From assembly GCA_003132905.1 (NCBI GenBank), contig PKZC01000322.1, positions 9,211 to 14,445 of the forward strand: a stretch of DNA of 5,235 bases, given 5' to 3'. Both the position numbers and the translations under genes were made by a program. The notes beneath the pieces were generated by a model that ran no database searches, was not told the origin of the DNA, and worked only from the letters and a program-made list of their open reading frames with translations. This DNA comes from Bryobacterales bacterium (lineage in GTDB: Bacteria; Acidobacteriota; Terriglobia; Bryobacterales; Bryobacteraceae). Shown in pieces: positions 1 to 5,235 of this stretch; within the stretch, counting starts at the first letter, position 1, and every line of letters begins with the position of its first letter.

Positions 1-797
1 GCTTCGGCGATCGCCGCAAAGCGATGATGGAAGACATCGGCGTCCTGACCGGTGGCAAAGCTCTGATGGAAGAGACCGGCATCAAGTTGGAAGGTGTACG
101 CCTGGAAGACCTGGGCCGCGCCAAGCGCGTCACCGTGGACAAGGACAACACCACCATCATCGACGGCGCTGGAAATCAGAAATCGATCGAAGGCCGCATC
201 AAGCAGTTGCGCGCCCAGATCGACGAAACCACCAGCGATTACGACCGTGAGAAGCTGCAAGAACGTCTGGCCAAGCTGGCCGGCGGCGTTGCGGTGATCA
301 AGGTTGGCGCTGCCACCGAGACCGAGATGAAAGAGAAGAAGGCTCGTGTGGAAGACGCGCTGCATGCTACCCGTGCGGCCGTGGAAGAAGGCATCGTTCC
401 GGGCGGCGGCGTGGCTCTACTGCGCGCGGCGAAAGCTTTGGACGGCCTCACTCTCGCCGGTGACGAGAAGATCGGCATCGATATCATCCGTCGCGCTTGC
501 GAAGAGCCCGTGCGGCAGATTGTCGGCAACGCCGGTTATGAAGGCGCGATCGTGATCGAGAAGATCCGCGTCAACAACGACTCTCACTTTGGCTTCAACG
601 CTGCCACCGCGCAGTACGAAGACCTGGTGAAGGCGGGCGTCATCGATCCGACCAAGGTCACGCGTTCGGCCCTGCAGAACGCCTCTTCCATCGCGGCTCT
701 CATGCTGACCACCGAAGCCATGATCGCCGAGATTCCCGAGAAGAAGTCGGCAGCCCCGGCCGGTGGCGGCCACGGCGGTCCGGAGATGGATTACTAG
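1..797 (+). CDS. groL: Chaperonin GroEL (Hsp60), C-terminal half, 5' truncated by window edge
   Basis: This is the 60-kDa chaperonin subunit, which forms a cytoplasmic double-ring cage with GroES and folds proteins using ATP. The frame is open from base 3 (first full codons read FGDRRKAM), equivalent to about residue 281 of the roughly 548-residue E. coli protein, so about 264 residues are visible and the 5' half lies outside the window. Family signatures seen are the apical-domain stretch TLTGG-like (here VLTGG), [26 protein letters not shown], and [17 protein letters not shown]. The Asp encoded at 354-356 corresponds to the ATP-hydrolysing D398 of E. coli. [12 protein letters not shown] and the ATP-pocket segment [11 protein letters not shown] follow. 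The tail is [11 protein letters not shown] rather than the GGM repeats of proteobacterial GroEL, as seen in several other phyla. A strong terminator follows. GC and codon use are high and even, as expected for a highly expressed core gene. Identification is certain; whether this is the only groEL copy cannot be told. Confidence 0.98.
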   Translation, partial: FGDRRKAMMEDIGVLTGGKALMEETGIKLEGVRLEDLGRAKRVTVDKDNTTIIDGAGNQKSIEGRIKQLRAQIDETTSDYDREKLQERLAKLAGGVAVIKVGAATETEMKEKKARVEDALHATRAAVEEGIVPGGGVALLRAAKALDGLTLAGDEKIGIDIIRRACEEPVRQIVGNAGYEGAIVIEKIRVNNDSHFGFNAATAQYEDLVKAGVIDPTKVTRSALQNASSIAALMLTTEAMIAEIPEKKSAAPAGGGHGGPEMDY

Positions 798-802
798 ACC
801 GA

Positions 803-836
803 AGAATTCAGGATTCAAGAAGTCAGAATTCAGAAT
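803..836. repeat. Short direct repeat AGAATTCAG (two copies) between groL and its terminator
   Basis: The nonamer AGAATTCAG occurs at 803-811 and again at 825-833, with the related GGATTCAAGA and AGAAGTCAG in between, so the segment is a degenerate mosaic of ATTCAG-like words. It is transcribed as part of the groL 3' UTR, just upstream of the terminator hairpin. Because GAATTC is self-complementary, the two copies could pair as a 6-bp stem, but the flanks do not extend the pairing. No function is assigned; it may be a member of a dispersed intergenic repeat. Confidence 0.5.
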
Positions 837-846
837 GCGAAAGTTG

Positions 847-877
847 GCCCGCCTCGAAAGGGGCGGGCTTTTTGTTT
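847..877 (+). terminator. Rho-independent terminator of groL
   Basis: Bases 847-855 (GCCCGCCTC) pair with 860-868 (GGGGCGGGC), giving a 9-bp stem with one G-T wobble, closed by the tetraloop GAAA (856-859, a GNRA type with a C-G closing pair). The stem is followed directly by TTTTT (869-873), then GTTT. Position (50 bases after the groL stop), stem strength and T-tract all fit an efficient intrinsic terminator on the + strand. The next gene's ATG (888) is only about 10 bases beyond the T-tract. Confidence 0.93.
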
Positions 878-887
878 GAATAGACCC

Positions 888-1682
888 ATGGATCCACCTT
901 CTGCTCTAATAGCCGCGGCGCCGCCGTCTGAAATCGCGTTACTCGACTTTGCTCGCGCCCGAGTCTCGCGCGAAATGATCCACGAGATCTGCTTGAACGA
1001 TTGGGCCCGCGACGTGGATCTTCACGAAGCAGGAATCCTCAAGCAGCTTGCGCCCGACCCCGGTTTTGGCCTGCTCCCCTGGCATCCACGCGAAGTGCTT
1101 GAACTTGAACGTTGGCGCGAACCCGACATAGGCGAGGCTGATCGGCCGCCCACGGGTGCTACGGGCCACCTCAGCCGTCTATTGGCCTGCACTGTCCTGC
1201 TTCGGAATGTAGCTTTCGTCTCCAACGAGGAGGATGGAGAAGTCGAGTTCTTCATTGCAATTTCTGCCGCCACGGTCCTTCAATTAGTGCAAAGTTCGAT
1301 TGCGCTCGGAACTCAAGCTACACGACTAGCCTTGGGTTTTCTTGTCTGGCTCCATGGCAAGCAAAGCAATCCTCTACTGAGACCCTTTGTTTCGTTGGGT
1401 GTTCTGCTTCTTCACATCCAAGAGAACCTATCAGGCACGAATCTTCTAGAGACCTGTGCGTGGGTGGAACAAGACGAAAATTTGGCGCGTGAAGAACTAC
1501 ACAAAGCACATGATGTCCATTCCGCGAGATGGCTATTGGGCTTGAATTACCAGGAAGACAATGGGGATCGCCCCAAGATTTGGGCCGACACATTGGTGCA
1601 TGTTATCGCCGTCAACTCAGGGCACCTTTCACCTGAAGTCGAATCTGCGTTGCGTCAAATGAAAGAACGCTTGTTGGGATAG
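888..1682 (+). CDS. Hypothetical protein, unrecognised, soluble, 264 aa
   Basis: I do not recognise this protein. The chosen ATG (888) gives 264 residues. A TTG at 876 is in frame but lies inside the T-rich tail of the groL terminator, and a further ATG lies at 975; none has a clear Shine-Dalgarno sequence, so the start is uncertain. There is no signal peptide and no convincing membrane segment: the most hydrophobic stretch (about residues 128-157) is broken by Gln, Thr and Arg. The protein looks mostly alpha-helical and acidic, rich in Leu, Glu and Trp, with a notable WHPREVLELERW segment at about residues 65-76. Evidence that it is coding: a long uninterrupted frame that fills the gap between terminator and next gene, and a plausible globular composition. 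Sampled 60-base lines in its centre are about 47-50% G+C, against about 65-70% in sampled lines of groL and the early part of the large gene. This suggests an accessory or transferred gene. No partner or function can be inferred from context. Confidence 0.72.
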   Translation: MDPPSALIAAAPPSEIALLDFARARVSREMIHEICLNDWARDVDLHEAGILKQLAPDPGFGLLPWHPREVLELERWREPDIGEADRPPTGATGHLSRLLACTVLLRNVAFVSNEEDGEVEFFIAISAATVLQLVQSSIALGTQATRLALGFLVWLHGKQSNPLLRPFVSLGVLLLHIQENLSGTNLLETCAWVEQDENLAREELHKAHDVHSARWLLGLNYQEDNGDRPKIWADTLVHVIAVNSGHLSPEVESALRQMKERLLG

Positions 1683-1713
1683 CCCCAACCCCCAACCGCT
1701 AACCCCCAATCCC
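1683..1713. repeat. Telomere-like CCCCAAC heptamer array; G-rich on the minus strand
   Basis: Immediately after the stop codon of the preceding gene, the sequence reads as four 7-bp units (CCCCAAC, CCCCAAC, CGCTAAC, CCCCAAT) plus CCC. On the minus strand this gives four G-tracts (3, 5, 5 and 4 G) with loops of about 3, 9 and 2 bases, a possible G-quadruplex. It occupies half of the 63-bp gap before the large exported protein. No T-tract-backed terminator hairpin is seen here; TTGGG (1674-1678) can pair with CCCAA (1684-1688), but only over 5 bp. The function is unknown; the repeat pattern itself is direct observation. Confidence 0.7.
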
Positions 1714-1745
1714 GGTCCCGGCCTTTTTCGTGATCTCATTAGGAT

Positions 1746-4505
1746 ATGCGGCAGTTGCTACTTGCTCTTGCGGTCGCGGCTTCATTACGTGCCGGGACGC
1801 CGTTATTCCACGATTCCTTCGACAGCCCCAAGCCGGCTTGGACCGTCATTCACGGCGCAGCCGCTCCAGATCCGATAGTCACGCACGAGGGCCAGATGTC
1901 GATGCGGCTCGAGTCGCAAAATCGCGGCGCTGCCCGTGTTCAATCGGCGTCCATCGCGCTCACCATCGGCAAGAGCTACGAACTCACTGGCTGGATCCGC
2001 ACCGATAAACTCACCGTCCGCGACCTGGACCGCTCGCCCATTGCCACCGGCGCGGCGCTCAGCATGGCGTCGCTGCCGTTTGATGTGCAATCGGAATCGC
2101 TCGGCGGCACGCGCGATTGGATGAGCGTCCACCTTCGATTCATCGCCACCCGCGCACAGGATAATATCGTGCTCACCGTGGCCTACGGCGGAACATTCGA
2201 GGGCAAAGCCTGGTTTTCGGGAGTCAGCATCGACGAGGCGGCTCCCTCCGATAGTTGGCCCACGCCGGCGGCTGTGACAACCTATGGCCCCGCCTATCGC
2301 TATCCGGCCGGCGGATGGGTCTATGTCCACATCGAAGGCCAGCCTTACGAGCGCGGCTATCAGCACGGCCATCTGATGGCCAAAGAAATCCCGCAATATA
2401 TTGAGCGCTGCGCCGCCGAGCTGGATCCCAAAGGTAAGGAAAAAAGCTGGAACCTGGCGCGTACCACCGCCACCGCTCTTTTCCTGCATGGTTTCGATCA
2501 GGAGATTCTCCAGGAGATGAAAGGCATCGCCGACGGTGCGTCCGACGCCGGAGCTCGCTGGCAGGGCCGCGCCATCGATCTTACCGACATCATGGTGGTG
2601 AACACCACCGTCGAACTGGGTGAGCTAAGTTCTGCGCTGACGGTGACCCCAAACGGCCTGGAAGGGCTGCGCTTGGCGGCTCCGAATTATTTGAATCGCA
2701 AACGCTCGACGACGCAGGACCATTGCAGCGCTTTCGCCGCCACCGGCGCTGCCACTCGCGACGGCCGCATGGTGATTGGGCACACCACCTGGTGGCCTCT
2801 CACACTGGCCGAGCAGACCAATGTGATGCTCGATATCAAGCCGGCCACCGGCCATCGCGTCCTGATGCAGAGCTATCCCGGCGGCATTGAGAGCGGAACG
2901 GATTGGTACCAGAACGATGCCGGTATCGTACTTACCGAGACCACCATCAATCAAAGCCCGTTCAACATCAATGGAACGCCCATCGCTTATCGCGCGCGCA
3001 AAGCCATCCAATATGGCGACGACATCGATAAAGTGGTGCAGTATCTCAGCTCCAAGAACAACGGTTTATACACCAACGAATGGTTGCTGGGCGACGCCAA
3101 GACCAACGAGATTGCTCTGTTTGAGCTCGGCACCTACAAAACGCGCCTCTATCGCAGTTCGAAGAACGATTGGTTCGGGGGCACCGAAGGCTTTTATTGG
3201 GGAGACAACAACACCAAAGATCTGGCCGTTCGCATGGAAGAGAATCCCGATCCGAACGGCGCGCCCGCTTTCGTTCCTTACGTCCCCACCAACCGCGACT
3301 TGAAATGGGAAGCCTTGTATCGCGAATACAAGGGCAAGATTGACGAGCAGTTCGGATTCATGGCGTTTCACACCGCGCCGCTGGTGAGCGCCACGGCGAT
3401 GGATGCCAAGGTTGTCACCGCCGACATGGCTTCGCGCATGATGGTGTGGGGCGAGTTTGGGAAACCGAATCAGCGCGAGCGAATCCCCACCAAAGAGGAT
3501 CAGGACGAATACCCGAACAACGACGGACTTTACTCCTCCGGTTACCGCTTGATCACAACCACAGCTCCCGTTTCCGCAGCGCAGACGGAAACGGCGCGGA
3601 CCTGGGTGGAGGATCCTCCGCAACAAAATTACAGCGACCGCCTTTGGAGCGGCTGGGTGTTGCCGGCTTCCGATGCCGATATTTGGTTCGCCTCCGGTTC
3701 TGCGGCCTATTATGAGGATCTAGATTCAAAAGATCTTCACAACGCGCTGGCCGCCCATTGGGCTCAGTATCGTGCCCTGAGCGTCGTTTCCGATCCTACG
3801 CCCAAGCAGCGCTTCGAGCTGGAAACACAGAAAGGCTTGTTGTTCCTCGATCAATTGCGGCGAAACATGGGTGACGACCGTTTCCTGAAACTCATGGCGG
3901 ATTTTTTCGGCGCGCATAAGACGCAGGCCGTTAGCGCGCAATCGTTCCTGGATGCCGCGGGCGTCCGTTTCGCTATGCCGCCTGACAAAGGAGGCGCGAT
4001 GTATGTGGCGCACGATATTCGCACGCGCTTGGGCTCCGCAATTCTGGTATATGGCACCATGGCCGATGCGGGCGCCAATCGTTACGCCGCCGAGGAACTG
4101 CAGAAATATTTTTATCGGTCGCTCGAACACGCGGTTCCCATTCGCAAAGATTTCGACGTGAGCCAGGAAGAACTGCGCACCTATGACGTCATCTTCGTGG
4201 GACGCCCTGAAAGCAATGCTGCTTTGACTGCATGGCAAGACAAAATTGGCCTGCGCTCTTCGGGCGGGGAATTCCGCATTGGGGGCCGGGATTACGCGTC
4301 GGAAACGGAAGCCTTGGTATTCGCCGCCGCGAATCCGCTGGACCAGCGTCACATGGTGTTGGTGCTGGCGGGAAACAGCGCTCTTCAAACCGTTCTGCTG
4401 ACGAAAGCCGGCTGGGAAGAGACGCAATACTCGATCTTCGACTCCGGCAAGGAAATGGCTTCCGGATTCTTGAGTTCTACTGCGTCGACTTCTGAAGCGC
4501 GTTGA
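1746..4505 (+). CDS. Exported multidomain Ntn-hydrolase, phospholipase B-like / peptidase C45 type, 919 aa
   Basis: Probably a secreted or periplasmic amide/ester hydrolase; the substrate is unknown. Domains in order: a signal peptide (residues 1 to about 16, MRQLLLALAV then a cut near SLRA/GT). Next is a beta-sandwich resembling carbohydrate-binding modules (about 20-165; GKSYELTGWIRT, then WFSGVSIDE). An Ntn-hydrolase core follows (about 190-640), beginning with EGQPYERGYQHG (197-208). Its candidate nucleophile is Cys327 (codon 2724-2726) in DHCSAFAATG, followed by HTTWW (346-350), SYPGG (376-380), TETT (397-400) and NNGLYTNEW (438-446). Their order matches eukaryotic phospholipase B-like proteins, in which autocleavage exposes the Cys. 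An M1-aminopeptidase-like helical segment (about 645-738; TQKGLLFLDQLRR, MGDDRF) and a C-terminal alpha/beta domain (about 766-905) follow. No HExxH zinc motif exists anywhere. Start: an in-frame TAG at 1740-1742 rules out upstream starts, and ATG 1746 gives the signal peptide; AGGA (1741-1744) is too close for a normal ribosome site. The 3' end overlaps the convergent gene by 29 bp. The Ntn assignment is good; other domain names are inferences from pattern. Confidence 0.88.
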   Translation: MRQLLLALAVAASLRAGTPLFHDSFDSPKPAWTVIHGAAAPDPIVTHEGQMSMRLESQNRGAARVQSASIALTIGKSYELTGWIRTDKLTVRDLDRSPIATGAALSMASLPFDVQSESLGGTRDWMSVHLRFIATRAQDNIVLTVAYGGTFEGKAWFSGVSIDEAAPSDSWPTPAAVTTYGPAYRYPAGGWVYVHIEGQPYERGYQHGHLMAKEIPQYIERCAAELDPKGKEKSWNLARTTATALFLHGFDQEILQEMKGIADGASDAGARWQGRAIDLTDIMVVNTTVELGELSSALTVTPNGLEGLRLAAPNYLNRKRSTTQDHCSAFAATGAATRDGRMVIGHTTWWPLTLAEQTNVMLDIKPATGHRVLMQSYPGGIESGTDWYQNDAGIVLTETTINQSPFNINGTPIAYRARKAIQYGDDIDKVVQYLSSKNNGLYTNEWLLGDAKTNEIALFELGTYKTRLYRSSKNDWFGGTEGFYWGDNNTKDLAVRMEENPDPNGAPAFVPYVPTNRDLKWEALYREYKGKIDEQFGFMAFHTAPLVSATAMDAKVVTADMASRMMVWGEFGKPNQRERIPTKEDQDEYPNNDGLYSSGYRLITTTAPVSAAQTETARTWVEDPPQQNYSDRLWSGWVLPASDADIWFASGSAAYYEDLDSKDLHNALAAHWAQYRALSVVSDPTPKQRFELETQKGLLFLDQLRRNMGDDRFLKLMADFFGAHKTQAVSAQSFLDAAGVRFAMPPDKGGAMYVAHDIRTRLGSAILVYGTMADAGANRYAAEELQKYFYRSLEHAVPIRKDFDVSQEELRTYDVIFVGRPESNAALTAWQDKIGLRSSGGEFRIGGRDYASETEALVFAAANPLDQRHMVLVLAGNSALQTVLLTKAGWEETQYSIFDSGKEMASGFLSSTASTSEAR

Positions 4506-5127
4506 TCACCATGGCGGCAGTGCTTAAATCCACACTGGCAGCCGCTTGATATTTCTTGATGGCGTCGAACTTTAGTTGCCGCCGCAAAAGATCCGTCAAT
4601 TCGGCGCGCAAGGGATCTTTCAAGGTTGCCAAAAGCTGCGCCGCCTTCTTTTCCTGCTCCACGCCCTGTTTCCGTTGCTCGTGCAGGTAAGCTATTCCTT
4701 TTTCATTGGGACACGGAAAAACTTCAAACCAAGATCCGTTCGCTGGCGCAAGAAATCGGACAAAGACGAAATTGTTCTGCTCGAATCCGATATTCACTTC
4801 ATAAATCGGCTGCACCGGATACTGGACGTCCTCGGCGGGTAAGAAGGTGGGCGCAGCCTGCCGCATCGGCTCGATCTTAATTACGCCGTAGGGGCCACTG
4901 ACACCGGAATGCACCTCCTGCTGCAGAGCGAAATCGAAAAACTCCTTCGTCCCAGGATTGATGCAGGCGCGTACCGCGGGATGGAGAAAGCTCTCCACTC
5001 TGGCTTGATCTCTCGATAGGAGCGCCTCCACCCACGGTTTGATGAACGTACTTTGAATAGCGGCATCATCGGAAGCAGCCAATGAACTGGATGCCAGCAG
5101 GACAATCGCGATAGCCAGTTTTCGCAT
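4477..5127 (-). CDS. Small exported protein of unknown function, 216 aa
   Basis: I do not recognise the family. An N-terminal signal peptide is clear: basic MRK, a hydrophobic run AIAIVLLASSS, then SLAA before SDDAA, so cleavage near residue 18 and a periplasmic or secreted mature protein are likely. There is no lipobox Cys. Mature features are an N-terminal helical part with PWVEALLSRDQARVESFLHP (residues 31-50), a beta-rich middle with a GSWFEVFPCPNEKG segment (131-144), and a charged, helical C-terminal third (about 147-213). The only cysteines, Cys55 and Cys139, could form a disulfide after export. The N-terminal pattern is loosely reminiscent of NTF2/SnoaL-like folds, but this is weak. 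The ATG (5127) is the only start that keeps the signal peptide; no strong ribosome site precedes it (GGGGG lies about 14 bases upstream). It is convergent with the large hydrolase gene and overlaps its last 29 bases, and an inverted repeat lies upstream. Confidence 0.82.
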   Translation of the reverse strand: MRKLAIAIVLLASSSLAASDDAAIQSTFIKPWVEALLSRDQARVESFLHPAVRACINPGTKEFFDFALQQEVHSGVSGPYGVIKIEPMRQAAPTFLPAEDVQYPVQPIYEVNIGFEQNNFVFVRFLAPANGSWFEVFPCPNEKGIAYLHEQRKQGVEQEKKAAQLLATLKDPLRAELTDLLRRQLKFDAIKKYQAAASVDLSTAAMVINALQKSTQ

Positions 5128-5180
5128 AATCTGAAATCGGCGACCCCCACAGAAATCTTTAACCAGCGCGCTATGCGGCC

Positions 5181-5214
5181 GAAGCGATCACTGCGAAAGT
5201 GGGAAGATCGCTTC
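5181..5214. repeat. 9-bp perfect inverted repeat upstream of the minus-strand exported protein
   Basis: GAAGCGATC (5181-5189) and GATCGCTTC (5206-5214) are perfect reverse complements separated by 16 bases. Inside, ACT (5190-5192) can pair with AGT (5198-5200), which would extend the stem to 12 bp with a 5-base bulge GGGAA and a loop GCGAA. The near edge is 53 bases upstream of the ATG at 5127. There is no T-tract on either side, so it does not look like an intrinsic terminator. It could be an operator or a 5' leader hairpin; nothing in the sequence decides between these. The remaining intergenic DNA (5128-5180 and 5215-5235) shows no clear promoter or gene. Confidence 0.5.
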
Positions 5215-5235
5215 ACACAGCATCACCAGGGCCCG

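Noticed and set aside
417..818. Long open frame on the minus strand inside groL
   Set aside because: It is antisense to a certain, highly conserved gene; its composition (many Arg, Val, Gly) is the usual shadow of a GC-rich coding strand.
876..887. TTG at 876 as the start codon of the gene after groL
   Set aside because: It lies inside the T-rich tail of the groL terminator and has no ribosome site; the ATG at 888 is a better choice.
1674..1688. Possible terminator hairpin at the end of the hypothetical gene (TTGGG pairing with CCCAA)
   Set aside because: The stem is only 5 bp and is not followed by a T-tract; the TTTTT at 1724-1728 is too far away and lacks a good stem of its own.
1741..1745. 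AGGA before the ATG at 1746 as a Shine-Dalgarno sequence
   Set aside because: Only one base separates it from the ATG, too close for normal use. A TTG at 1755 would be better spaced, but it would remove the positively charged start of the signal peptide.
1803..2489. 228-codon minus-strand open frame inside the large hydrolase gene
   Set aside because: It is opposite well-supported domains of the + strand gene and shows no recognisable motif; GC-rich codon bias explains it.
3726..4427. 233-codon minus-strand open frame inside the large hydrolase gene
   Set aside because: Antisense shadow with no recognisable motif, opposite conserved-looking M1-like and alpha/beta segments.
1..5235. Mobile element, phage, CRISPR or defence system
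   Set aside because: No transposase, integrase, nuclease, toxin-antitoxin pair, long terminal repeats or spaced direct repeats are seen; all substantial frames are accounted for.

Overview
The window suggests a soil-type, fairly GC-rich Gram-negative bacterium, most plausibly an acidobacterium (Bryobacter/Solibacter-like). That placement is an inference from three things: a GroEL tail ending in a Gly/His segment plus PEMDY instead of GGM repeats, short repetitive intergenic motifs, and a large secreted multidomain hydrolase next to a housekeeping gene. No rRNA or other taxonomic marker is present.

Layout: (1) 1-797 (+) is the 3' half of the chaperonin gene groL/groEL, cut by the window edge and closed by a strong intrinsic terminator with a GAAA tetraloop (847-877). 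A small AGAATTCAG repeat lies between the stop codon and the terminator. (2) 888-1682 (+) is an unrecognised soluble protein of 264 residues. Much of it is clearly less GC-rich than its neighbours, and its start codon lies only about ten bases beyond the terminator tail. (3) 1683-1713 is a telomere-like array of CCCCAAC heptamers that is G-rich on the minus strand. (4) 1746-4505 (+) is the main item of interest: an exported 919-residue protein. It combines a carbohydrate-binding-like beta-sandwich, an Ntn-hydrolase domain of the phospholipase B-like / C45 acyltransferase type with a candidate Cys nucleophile, an M1-aminopeptidase-like helical segment without the zinc motif, and a C-terminal alpha/beta domain. 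(5) 4477-5127 (-) is a small exported protein of unknown function, convergent with the large gene and overlapping it by 29 bp. Upstream of it is a 9-bp perfect inverted repeat (5181-5214).

The genes do not form an obvious pathway. groL is a chaperonin gene separated from the rest by its terminator. The two exported proteins are convergently transcribed, so they are not co-transcribed, although both would act outside the cytoplasm. I see no tRNA, rRNA, CRISPR array, insertion sequence or phage gene.
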